In this document: positions 1 through 8,417 of the stretch, in pieces
Layout of the letters: each line of letters starts with the position of its first letter
Numbering within the stretch: position 1 is the stretch's first letter
DNA from: UBA2988 sp965237965
GTDB lineage: Bacteria > Gemmatimonadota > Gemmatimonadetes > Longimicrobiales > Gaopeijiaceae
NCBI GenBank assembly: GCA_965237965.1
Contig: CBDEGT010000001.1
Span: forward strand, 558,001-622,000
DNA: 64,000 bases
Direction: 5' to 3'
Notes under the pieces: generated by a model
What the model was told of the DNA's origin: nothing
Databases searched by the model: none
Seen by the model: only the letters and a program-made list of their open reading frames with translations
Position numbers and translations under genes: made by a program

Positions 1-389
1 ACGGTGCCATCCTCCCGGCTAACCGTTGTTCTGAGCTTTGTGATCGGCTTGTCGACGCGCACCTCGAGTACCTCGACCGTCCCGGTGATCGCTTCACCCG
101 GCCGCACGGGTGCTCTGAAGCTCCAGTCCACGTGCAGAAAGACGGTGCCCGGACCTGGGAGATCCTCGGCAACCACGGCATTCAAAATTGCGCTCGTGAT
201 CCCGCCCTGGACGATTATCCCACCGAATGTCGTCTCACGAGCAAGATCTTCGTCATAGTGCAGCGGATTCCGGTCTCCCGAGATCGCGGTAAAGAGTTCG
301 ATGTCCCGGGCCGACACCCGGCGCGTCCGCTCGGCTCTGTCCCCAATCTTCGGAATCCCTGAAGGCCACACTTCATTCGCCGTCGGCAT
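1..389 (-). CDS. MaoC-like (R)-specific enoyl-CoA hydratase, partial
   Basis: The minus strand reads open from an ATG at 389 to the window edge, so the 3' end is missing. The translation starts MPTANEVWPSGIPKIGDRAE. It then carries the hydratase-2 signature, with the catalytic Asp and His in GDRNPLHYDEDLA, followed by FGGIIVQG and a hot-dog-fold segment. Family members hydrate trans-2-enoyl-CoA to (R)-3-hydroxyacyl-CoA or act as related dehydratases; the substrate cannot be told here. The start lies 12 bp after the cytochrome stop, so it is probably cotranscribed with the sulfite oxidase genes, although no metabolic link is obvious. Confidence 0.85.
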   Translation of the reverse strand, partial: MPTANEVWPSGIPKIGDRAERTRRVSARDIELFTAISGDRNPLHYDEDLARETTFGGIIVQGGITSAILNAVVAEDLPGPGTVFLHVDWSFRAPVRPGEAITGTVEVLEVRVDKPITKLRTTVSREDGT

Positions 390-401
390 CGCAACCTCAC
401 A

Positions 402-821
402 TCAGTCCCGGCTGTTGGCTGCCTCGGATACGTAGCGGGCCACAGCCCGGATCTGTTCTTGCGTCAGATTTCCTCGCTGGGACGGCATGATGCCCACGCC
501 GTCGGTAACAGCTGAGACGACGGCCTGTACGTCCGGCATGAGCTCGTCCAGATTCGGTCCGACGCTACCCGTGGCGCCCGCTTCAGCGAGGGTGTGACAT
601 AGTGCGCAACTCGGCTCGGCCAGCTCCGTAAAGACCGCGCGTCCGAGGTCTTGTAGCGGTTCTTCCGCCTCAACGCTCGCGGCGTTGGTCGTGCCCACCA
701 TGGCACAGGCCGAAGCCACGACTCCGAACGACACGGACACGATCAGGAACCCGGCCGTGGGAGATGGCGGAAACATACGCCTTCGGATCGACGAGCGCGG
801 CACCAACCGATCGTTGAGCAC
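402..821 (-). CDS. sorB: c-type cytochrome, probable sulfite dehydrogenase subunit (SorB-like)
   Basis: This 139-residue protein has a hydrophobic export segment at about residues 16-40 and one haem c site, C72-A-L-C75-H76. GIMPSQ follows, and Met112 is a likely sixth haem ligand. It is a periplasmic monohaem cytochrome. It starts at a GTG with AAAAGG just upstream, only 8 bp after the sulfite oxidase stop. In SorAB enzymes such a cytochrome takes electrons from the molybdenum subunit, and gene order supports that role here. Sequence alone does not separate SorB from other small monohaem cytochromes. Confidence 0.8.
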   Translation of the reverse strand: MLNDRLVPRSSIRRRMFPPSPTAGFLIVSVSFGVVASACAMVGTTNAASVEAEEPLQDLGRAVFTELAEPSCALCHTLAEAGATGSVGPNLDELMPDVQAVVSAVTDGVGIMPSQRGNLTQEQIRAVARYVSEAANSRD

Positions 822-829
822 GAAGCCTT

Positions 830-2095
830 TTAGGTCAGTGTGATCGTCACTGCATGGTCACGCCAGCTCGTGTTCCCATAGCCTCGATGGTTCTCGACGC
901 GCTCGGCCGGCTGCGTATTTCCAGCGTCATCTGTGGCGCGGCTAGCGATGGTATGCGTACCGGCCTCGAGGGTTACCGGAAGGGCAAACTGCCGCCACGC
1001 GTAGGGGCCGAGATCCGGTCCAAACAAAGGCGCTTCCCGCCAACTCCGGCCGCCATCCATGGAGACGTCCACGCGGCGGACGGGCCGGGTCCCTCCGAAC
1101 GCGACTCCATCGATGATGACCGCCCTATTCGCTTGGAGGATGTCGTCGCCACCAGGGTGGTTGATCCATGACTTGACCCTCATCTCCCACATGCTCGGCT
1201 GGCTCGGGTTACCGTCCTCACCAATGGGACGAAAACGATACCCGGTTCGCATGATTGCTGCATCGCTCTCTTTAGCGGTCAACGCCAACCGCTTGACGTA
1301 CTTCACCTGGTTGATTCCAAAATATCCCGGCACCACCAGGCGCAGCGGACCGCCATGTGCTAAGGGAAGAGGCTCGCCATTCATTTCCCATGCCAAAAGA
1401 GCATCCTCCATTCCCTTCGCGATGGGAATGGAGCGCTCCACAACCACCTGGCTGCGATCGAGACCTTCTGGAAGCGCCTCACCGCCCGTCCCCGTAACAA
1501 ACCTTGCGCCTTGTTCCGCGCCACCAAGTGCCTCGACCACGGCTCTCACCGGCACCCCACTCCAGATCACGCAGCCTGCGGCGCCGACGCCCCACTGCGA
1601 GCCACTGGTATCATGTGGAAAGAACGCCCGACCGTTTCCGGAACACTGAAGGACCGTCGCAACCGTTTCGATTCCGAGGTGCTCGAGCTCACGGATGCTC
1701 AGGCCACGTGGATTTCTGACCCCCTCCACGGCCAGCTCCCAGCCATCACGATCCTCTACATAAGAGGCATCCGGTGTGGGCAGGTTGTTTCTGACGAAGA
1801 GCCGTTCATAGGGAACGACACCGCTGGTGCCGAAGGCCTCGCGCTTGGTCTCGAAGGTCAGCGGGGAATGTTGAATGAAGCTGTTGGGATCCTTGCCCTC
1901 CGGTAGCTGGGTGACCTGCGGCGCCGAAGCAGCATCGGTCTCGTGAGCGCCCCATGCGCCCCTGGGGAAACGCACCGCGGCGAGACCTCCAGCCGCCATG
2001 ATCGTCCCCGACAGGAATGAACGCCGGCTAGTCAGTCGCTCGCGATGAGCAGGCCCCGCGGCGCCGCGGTCCCCTCGGTTCTCGTCATCGCGCAT
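830..2095 (-). CDS. sorA: periplasmic sulfite oxidase / sulfite:cytochrome c oxidoreductase, molybdenum subunit
   Basis: The protein is about 421 residues from the ATG at 2095, chosen because GGAGGTG sits 7 nt upstream; an in-frame ATG at 2125 has no Shine-Dalgarno. A twin-arginine signal (SRRSFLSG, residues 23-30) precedes a hydrophobic stretch, so a folded cofactor-bearing enzyme is exported by Tat. The oxidoreductase molybdopterin fold follows: VATVLQCSGNGRAFF contains the conserved molybdenum-ligating Cys. A C-terminal dimerisation (Mo-co) domain includes RRVDVSMDGGRSW. It oxidises sulfite to sulfate and passes electrons to the cytochrome encoded immediately downstream. It is the first gene of a three-gene minus-strand run. 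Confidence 0.88.
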   Translation of the reverse strand: MRDDENRGDRGAAGPAHRERLTSRRSFLSGTIMAAGGLAAVRFPRGAWGAHETDAASAPQVTQLPEGKDPNSFIQHSPLTFETKREAFGTSGVVPYERLFVRNNLPTPDASYVEDRDGWELAVEGVRNPRGLSIRELEHLGIETVATVLQCSGNGRAFFPHDTSGSQWGVGAAGCVIWSGVPVRAVVEALGGAEQGARFVTGTGGEALPEGLDRSQVVVERSIPIAKGMEDALLAWEMNGEPLPLAHGGPLRLVVPGYFGINQVKYVKRLALTAKESDAAIMRTGYRFRPIGEDGNPSQPSMWEMRVKSWINHPGGDDILQANRAVIIDGVAFGGTRPVRRVDVSMDGGRSWREAPLFGPDLGPYAWRQFALPVTLEAGTHTIASRATDDAGNTQPAERVENHRGYGNTSWRDHAVTITLT

Positions 2096-2597
2096 GTGTG
2101 CCACCTCCAGAAATGAACGGTCCATGGGAGTGCGACAACAATGGGAGCTCAGCGCAGTACTTCGCGCCTACGGGCGGCGATTCTCGGAACGTCAGAGGGG
2201 GATGCCACGTCTTAGATCATGATGCCACCTCGCCGTCCCTCTCGCTACCATCATCAGACCTGCGCTGCTCTGCAGCGAGGCGTCGGAGCGTGACCGCTCG
2301 GGAGCAAGAATTCTACTTCTTCGTCCGTTCCCGCCATATGAGCCCGGGGGCGCCTGTCGTCGTCCAATCTCACGGTTCTTACGGGTCCTCAATGGGTCGC
2401 AGGGGGCGCTCGTGCTCGCGGTGCCCGCGACGCCCGCCACAGTCAGGCCAACAAAAACGGGGGGTTCGGGTGTCCCCTCTTGGTTCAGCCCAGGCCGCAG
2501 TCGCGTTACGTTAAAAGTTTGAGCCTGTGCCCTGGCCCTGCAGAGCACAATCCGGGGGGTCTCCCCGGTCCGGTCACCCGCTTCAGAGGATTGGTCT
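2096..2597. other. intergenic region between divergent sorA and DUF5916 genes
   Basis: This 500-bp non-coding stretch must hold promoters for both directions. I see no strong -35/-10 pair. A small inverted repeat (CCGGGG at 2552-2557, CCCCGG at 2563-2568) lies about 30 bp before the rightward start. Open frames crossing the region have no recognisable content. Confidence 0.5.
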
Positions 2598-5489
2598 TTG
2601 CGCCCGACGTCCACGCCCGGTGCGCCCTTCAGGCCCGGTATGTCCGGATTCGCCTTGCTGGGCGCCCTTCTGCTGGTCCTCGGCTCGGTGGTGCCGGCAG
2701 AGGCGCAGGCGGAAGGCTCCTCGGCGCAGGAGGCCCCCACCGAGTCGGTGCAGGACGCCCCTGCCGAGTCGGTGGGGGCCACCGCCGCGCCGCTCGCGGC
2801 GGTGGCCCCCCGCGTAGGTAGGATCGACATCGACGGGCGCATCGAGGAGACTGCCTGGGAGGCGGCCCCGCTGATCAACGGCTTCGTACAGAGTGAGCCC
2901 ATCGAGGGGGACCCGGCCACACGCGACACGGAGGTGCGGGTCCTGCTGGACGAGGACGCGATTTACGTCGCGGCCAGGATGTATGACGACCCCGACTACG
3001 TCGTCCGCGTACTCAACCGACGCGACGAGCTGGGCGGGTTCTTTGATTGGGTCGGCGTTTCGTTCGACCCCGACCTCACCCGCAGAAACGCCTACCACTT
3101 CCGCGTCAACGCCGCGGGCGTCCAGACCGACATCTACGTGACCGACGACTCACGTCAGGACATCGCCTGGAACGCGGTTTGGGAATCCTCCGTCCAGCAC
3201 GACTCGCTCGGGTGGAGCGTGGAATACCGAATCCCGCTCTCCCAGCTGCGTTACGACGCGGGCGAAGGCGCTCGGACCTGGGGCTTCAACGTCCACCGAC
3301 GGTTGGTCGCGAGCAGCGAGCTCACCCACTTCTCGCTCCAGAGCCGGCGCCGAGGCGGCGGGGGCGGAGGAGGGTTCGGTGGAGGCGGATTTGGCGGAGG
3401 CGGCAGAGGCGGCGGGCGCGGCGGCTTCTTCGTGGTGAGCGAGTTCGGGACGATCGAGAACGTGGTGGTGCCGTCCGCGAGCTCGCGGATCGAGCTGCGG
3501 CCGTACGTGCTCAGCAGCCTCCACCGTGGCCCGGCGGAGCCGGGCGACCCGTTCTTCGACGGCAGCAAGACCGGAGGCCGGGTGGGTTCCGATGTACGCG
3601 TCGGACTCAGCTCCTCGTTCACCCTCGACGCCACGGTCAACCCGGACTTCGGGCAGGTCGAGGCCGATCCCGCGGTGATCAACCTGAGTGCGTTCGAAAC
3701 CCGCTTCGACGAACGCCGGCCGTTCTTCGTCGAGGACGCCCAGGTCTTCGACTTCAGGCTCTCGGGGGGGGGGCAGAACCAGCTCTTCTACAGCCGTCGA
3801 ATCGGACGCGCCCCGACCGGAGACGATCCCGACGGTTCGGACTTCTCCGAGGTTCCCGACGCAGCCACCATCCTTGGCGCTGCGAAGCTCACTGGGCGCA
3901 CCGCCAACGGCCTCCGGGTGGGAGCGCTGGCGGCCGTCACGCGGGCCGAGGATGGGAGCGCGTATTTCGTCGACGACGGTCGCAGCCAAAGCTTCCGCGC
4001 CGAGCCGCGCGCGGAGTACGGCGTGCTGAGCGCGCAGCAGGACTGGAACGGCGGCGCCTCGCAGGTGAGCGGGATCGTAACGGCTCTGCACCGGGCGCTT
4101 CCCGCGACGGGCGAGTTCGACGATCTCCCCGAGCAAGCCTATAGCGCCGGGGTCCGTTTCGAGCACCAGTGGAGCGATCGCACCTGGCGGCTCTCGGGCC
4201 ACTTTGCCGGAAGCCACACCCGGGGCACGCCAGAGGCGTTGATCGGAGTGCAGCGGGCCAGCAACCACTATTTTCAGCGTCCCGACGCCACCCGGTCGCG
4301 GGTCGACTCGGCCGCGACCTCGCTCACCGGAGCGGATTGGCGGCTCCAGTTCGACCGTCAGAACACGGCCTGGACCGGAGGGATCTGGCTGGCCGAGGTC
4401 ACCGACGGGTTCGAGGTCAACGACTTCGGCTTCAGCCGAAACCGCGAGCGGATCGACACGGGTTTTCGGGTCGGCTATCTCCAGATCCAGCCCGGGCGCG
4501 TGTTGCGCGACTACAGCGTGAACTTCTTCACCTTCGCGAACTTCAGTCACGAAGCGTTCGACGACGTGGGATCCTGGGATTCGTGGAGGCGGAAGTACAC
4601 GAACGGGTTCTTCAACCTTTCAAGCAGGTTCACGCTCCTTAACTATCATGGCGGAAACCTGGACTTTTCCTGGCAGCCGGATTCATATAGCCACGACGCG
4701 ACTCGGGGTGGCCCCACCATGCTTCAGCCGGGTTCGGTGGGCGCGCGCTTTGGCGTCAACTTCGACCGGCGGCGGCCGTACAGCGGCAGGCTGAACGTCA
4801 ACGTTTCCCGGCGCGCTCGAGGCGGCGGGAGTGAATTCTCGATCGGTGGAAACGTGGGCATGCGACCCGCTCCGCCCCTCCAGCTCGAGATCGAGCCGCG
4901 CTTCAGCGTGGAGTCGGACGGGAGTCAGTACGTTACGTCCACTAGCACACTTCCCTATGCGGCCACGTACGGGCGTCGGTACTTGTTCGGAGAGCTCGAG
5001 CGGAAGACGCTATCCCTGGAGACCCGGGTGAACTACGCGTTCTCGCCGACGCTCAGCCTGCAGGTCTATGCGCAGGGGCTGCTCTCCTCGGGGGATTACG
5101 TCGGCTACAAGCAGCTCGCGCGTCCTGGCACCTATGATTTCACCACGTTCCAGGAGGGGCAGGCGGTCACTGTGGGTGGCTCGATCACATGCTCCGGAGG
5201 AACGATCTGCCGCGACGCTGATGGGGACCAGCACGTGGACCTCAACACCGACGGCACGCCGGACTTCAGGTTCGGCGACCGCGACTTCAACGCCCGCTCC
5301 CTGATCGGCAACGCCGTGCTGCGGTGGGAGTACCGGCCCGGCTCCACGGTCTTCTTCGTGTGGCAGCGTCAGCAGGACGCTCGGGCATCAATCGGGGACT
5401 TCGACTTCGGTCGCGACCTGAGCGCGCTCTGGGGCCTACCCGCCAACAACCGGTTCATCGTCAAGGTGAACTACTGGCTGGGCTTCTAG
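2598..5489 (+). CDS. CBM9-like / DUF5916 outer-membrane protein, copy 1
   Basis: This 963-residue exported protein has a signal peptide (hydrophobic core near residues 16-33, cleavage after AEA) and an N-terminal CBM9-like beta-sandwich at about residues 75-240 (IDGRIEETAWEAAP, then DIAWNAVWESSV). A long beta-rich region follows and ends in KVNYWLGF; the terminal Phe is typical of outer-membrane barrels. A Gly/Arg-rich stretch at about residues 251-276 is absent from the downstream paralogue. The start is a TTG with AGAGGA 7 nt upstream; ATG at 2640 is the alternative. DUF5916 proteins are common in environmental Bacteroidota and Gemmatimonadota and are poorly characterised; glycan binding or uptake is inferred only from the CBM9 fold. 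Confidence 0.82.
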   Translation: MRPTSTPGAPFRPGMSGFALLGALLLVLGSVVPAEAQAEGSSAQEAPTESVQDAPAESVGATAAPLAAVAPRVGRIDIDGRIEETAWEAAPLINGFVQSEPIEGDPATRDTEVRVLLDEDAIYVAARMYDDPDYVVRVLNRRDELGGFFDWVGVSFDPDLTRRNAYHFRVNAAGVQTDIYVTDDSRQDIAWNAVWESSVQHDSLGWSVEYRIPLSQLRYDAGEGARTWGFNVHRRLVASSELTHFSLQSRRRGGGGGGGFGGGGFGGGGRGGGRGGFFVVSEFGTIENVVVPSASSRIELRPYVLSSLHRGPAEPGDPFFDGSKTGGRVGSDVRVGLSSSFTLDATVNPDFGQVEADPAVINLSAFETRFDERRPFFVEDAQVFDFRLSGGGQNQLFYSRRIGRAPTGDDPDGSDFSEVPDAATILGAAKLTGRTANGLRVGALAAVTRAEDGSAYFVDDGRSQSFRAEPRAEYGVLSAQQDWNGGASQVSGIVTALHRALPATGEFDDLPEQAYSAGVRFEHQWSDRTWRLSGHFAGSHTRGTPEALIGVQRASNHYFQRPDATRSRVDSAATSLTGADWRLQFDRQNTAWTGGIWLAEVTDGFEVNDFGFSRNRERIDTGFRVGYLQIQPGRVLRDYSVNFFTFANFSHEAFDDVGSWDSWRRKYTNGFFNLSSRFTLLNYHGGNLDFSWQPDSYSHDATRGGPTMLQPGSVGARFGVNFDRRRPYSGRLNVNVSRRARGGGSEFSIGGNVGMRPAPPLQLEIEPRFSVESDGSQYVTSTSTLPYAATYGRRYLFGELERKTLSLETRVNYAFSPTLSLQVYAQGLLSSGDYVGYKQLARPGTYDFTTFQEGQAVTVGGSITCSGGTICRDADGDQHVDLNTDGTPDFRFGDRDFNARSLIGNAVLRWEYRPGSTVFFVWQRQQDARASIGDFDFGRDLSALWGLPANNRFIVKVNYWLGF

Positions 5490-5517
5490 CCGGAACCGAA
5501 GCGGCTTTCCTCTAGAA

Positions 5518-8298
5518 GTGGACTGCGGCCGCGTGCGCTCCTCCAACCCGCTTGCCTCCTGCGGGCGCGCCGGCTCGGTCGTGGCCGGGCTGCTCCTCTT
5601 GGCCGCTCCGTCGGCTGCCCAGCAGGGGAGCGGCACCGCCGATGCTGTCGTGACCCCCTCCAGCTCCAGGCCGGCCACCCGGGCCGGCACGAAGGTCGGG
5701 GAGATCCGCGTCGACGGCCGGATCGACGAGTCTGCGTGGCGATCGGCGCCGGTCACGTCAGGGTTCGTGCAGAGAGAGCCGGACGAGGGCATGCCCGCGG
5801 GCCGCGACACCGAGGTCCGTGTGCTCTTCGACGACGACGCCATGTATGTGGCCGCGCACATGTGGGAGCACCCGGACTCGATCACGAAGGTGCTCGTCCG
5901 GCGCGACGAGCGGGGCTCGTTCATGGATTGGTTCGGTATTTCGATCGACCCCAATCTCGATCGCCCAACCGGATATCAGTTCAAGATCAGCGCGGGCGGG
6001 TCGCAGCAAGATCTCTACATCTCGGACGACACGCGGGAGGATATGGCCTGGAACGCCGTGTGGGAGTCGGCGGTTTCCTCCGACTCCCTGGGATGGCACC
6101 TCGAAGTTCGCATTCCCCTGTCCCAGATTCGCTACGAGTCCACGAACGAGCCTCAGACGTGGGGGCTCAACTTCGTTCGGCGGCGGGCCATCGTCGTCGA
6201 GCGAAGTTCGTTCGCCCTGGACAGCCGTCGCATCAACGGGACGGTCAGCCAGTACGGTACCTTGGAAGGGGTGCGCGTCCCGGGAAGGGTGCGCCGCGTC
6301 GAGGCGCGCCCCTACTTGCTGTCGAGTCTTCACAACGGTCCGACCGCTACGGATGATCCGTTCTTCGATGGCAACGACGTGGGCGCCCGGATCGGGTCGG
6401 ACTTCCGCGTCGGGCTCGGCAGCTCGTTCACGCTCGACGCCGCGATCAACCCGGACTTCGGCCAGGTGGACGCCGACCCCGCGGTGATCAACCTAAGCGC
6501 GTTCGAGACCCGCTTCCAGGAGCGCCAACCTTTCTTCGTCGAGGACGCGCAGGTCTTCGACTTCGGCCTCTCCGGTGGCCAGAACGAGCTCTACTACAGC
6601 CGGCGCATCGGCCGTGCCCCCCACGGGGACGGGCCTTCGGACGCCGTTTTCACCGACGCTCCCGACGCCGCGACCATCGTGGGCGCGGCCAAGCTGACCG
6701 GACGCACGGGCAGCGGACTCTCGCTCGGTGGCCTCGTTGCGGTGACCCAGGCGGAGAGCGGACGGGCGTTCTTCGACACCGACTCGAGTCTTCAGGAGTT
6801 CCGCGCGGAGCCGCGCACCGAGTACGGTGTGGTCAGCGCACGCCAGGACTTCCGGGACGGCCAGTCGCAGGTGGGATTGATCGCGACGGCGCTGCACCGA
6901 GACCTGCCGTCCGACGGCACATTCGAGAATCTCCCCGACCAAGCCTACAGCGCGGGCGTCCGCTTCGACCATCAGTGGGGGGACCGTGGTTGGAAGCTGG
7001 CCGGCTTCCTCGCCGGCAGCCACGTGATGGGTAGTCCCGAGGCGATGGTCTCGCTCCAACGCTCGAGCGTCCACTACTTCCAGCGCCCCGACGGCACGCG
7101 TGCCCGGGTGGATTCGACCGCGACCTCGCTTTCGGGTGCGGAGTGGCGGCTCCAGTTGGACCGCCAGAACACCGATCATTGGACGGGCTCAATCTGGACC
7201 GCGGGTGTGACGAAGGGCTTCGACGTGAACGATCTCGGTTTCAGCACCACACGCGAGCGGATCGATGGCGGTGCTCGACTCGGCTATCGCGAGCTTCGCC
7301 CGGGCCGGATCCTGCGCGACTACAACCTCAGGCTCAACACCGTTTACAACTTCAGCTGGGAAGCGCTCGCCGCCGCCGGCGGCTGGAACTCGTGGCGCCG
7401 CGCGTACACCAACGGAAATTTCTCGTTCAACGCCAACGCCACCTTCCTCAGCTACCGTCGCGCGAACCTCAACCTCTCGTTCCGGCCCGATACGTACAGC
7501 CGGTCCGCTACGCGCGGTGGGCCGGTGATGATCGAGCCGGGCGGCCTGAACGCATGCGTGGGATTCAGCACCGACAACCGGCAGCCGACCAGCGTGCGCG
7601 CCTCCTTCGACTACAGCTTCGCATCCCGCGGAAGCGGTGACGACTTTTCGTTGTCTGCGAATGTCACGCTGCGGCCTTCGCCCAACGTCCGGATCAACCT
7701 CGAGCCCGAGTTCAGCGTACGTAGGGAGGCGGCTCAGTACGTGACATCGACGAGCGCGGTGGCGTACGAGCCCACCTTCGGGCGCCGCTACCTATTTGGC
7801 GACCTCCAGCGGAAGTCGTTCGGCTTCGAGGTGCGCGCCGACTACACGCTTTCGCCCGCCCTCTCCTTCCAGCTCTACGCGCAGCCCCTGCTCTCCTCGG
7901 GCGATTACACCGCGTACAAGCAGCTGGCGCGGCCATCCTCGTTCGACTTCGTGTCCCTGACGCAGGGGACGGCAGCCGGCGTGAATGGTATCGTGACCTG
8001 CACGGGGGGAAGCATTTGCCGCGACGCCGCGGGTGACCAACACGTGGATTTCGACGGCGACGGTGCGGCCGACTACCAGTTCGGCGACCGCGACTTCAAC
8101 GTCCGCTCGCTCGTCGGCAATGCCGTGCTGCGCTGGGAGTACAGACCGGGATCGGTGATTTTTCTGGTCTGGCAGCGGCAGCAGGAGGACGAGGTCGGGA
8201 TCGGCGACTTCGACCTCTCCCGCGACCTCCGCGCGCTCTGGGTCAGCCCCGCCCACAATCGCTTCATCGTCAAGGTGAACTACTGGCTGGGGCTGTAA
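5518..8298 (+). CDS. CBM9-like / DUF5916 outer-membrane protein, copy 2
   Basis: This tandem paralogue of the preceding gene lies 28 bp downstream on the same strand, 926 residues from a GTG. It has a signal peptide (hydrophobic VVAGLLLLAAPSAAQ), the same CBM9-like domain (VDGRIDESAWRSAP) and the same barrel-like body with shared blocks such as PAVINLSAFETRF and FVEDAQVFDF. It ends KVNYWLGL. It lacks the glycine-rich segment of copy 1, having SRRINGTVSQYG there. The two copies align almost end to end, indicating local duplication followed by divergence. Substrate and partners are unknown. Confidence 0.82.
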   Translation: MDCGRVRSSNPLASCGRAGSVVAGLLLLAAPSAAQQGSGTADAVVTPSSSRPATRAGTKVGEIRVDGRIDESAWRSAPVTSGFVQREPDEGMPAGRDTEVRVLFDDDAMYVAAHMWEHPDSITKVLVRRDERGSFMDWFGISIDPNLDRPTGYQFKISAGGSQQDLYISDDTREDMAWNAVWESAVSSDSLGWHLEVRIPLSQIRYESTNEPQTWGLNFVRRRAIVVERSSFALDSRRINGTVSQYGTLEGVRVPGRVRRVEARPYLLSSLHNGPTATDDPFFDGNDVGARIGSDFRVGLGSSFTLDAAINPDFGQVDADPAVINLSAFETRFQERQPFFVEDAQVFDFGLSGGQNELYYSRRIGRAPHGDGPSDAVFTDAPDAATIVGAAKLTGRTGSGLSLGGLVAVTQAESGRAFFDTDSSLQEFRAEPRTEYGVVSARQDFRDGQSQVGLIATALHRDLPSDGTFENLPDQAYSAGVRFDHQWGDRGWKLAGFLAGSHVMGSPEAMVSLQRSSVHYFQRPDGTRARVDSTATSLSGAEWRLQLDRQNTDHWTGSIWTAGVTKGFDVNDLGFSTTRERIDGGARLGYRELRPGRILRDYNLRLNTVYNFSWEALAAAGGWNSWRRAYTNGNFSFNANATFLSYRRANLNLSFRPDTYSRSATRGGPVMIEPGGLNACVGFSTDNRQPTSVRASFDYSFASRGSGDDFSLSANVTLRPSPNVRINLEPEFSVRREAAQYVTSTSAVAYEPTFGRRYLFGDLQRKSFGFEVRADYTLSPALSFQLYAQPLLSSGDYTAYKQLARPSSFDFVSLTQGTAAGVNGIVTCTGGSICRDAAGDQHVDFDGDGAADYQFGDRDFNVRSLVGNAVLRWEYRPGSVIFLVWQRQQEDEVGIGDFDLSRDLRALWVSPAHNRFIVKVNYWLGL

Positions 8299-8417
8299 CT
8301 ACGGGCGAGGCAATTGCCCGCTCTCGCTGGTAAACAGCCGCTCACGAGACCATATTGAGCCATCCGGCCGGAGCAAGCCGGCCACTGATTTTGCGGTCAA
8401 CCAAGACGGATTTTCCG

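Noticed and set aside
3150..4550. Long minus-strand open frame (466 codons) opposite the first DUF5916 gene
   Set aside because: Shadow of a GC-rich plus-strand gene. Its composition is skewed to Arg, Glu and Val with no domain, and the plus strand has a signal peptide, a CBM9 fold and a close paralogue.
8302..8383. Palindromic segments before the nitrite/sulfite reductase considered as a riboswitch or terminator
   Set aside because: Stems of 5-6 bp (8302-8320 and 8366-8383) with no T-run and no recognisable aptamer pattern.
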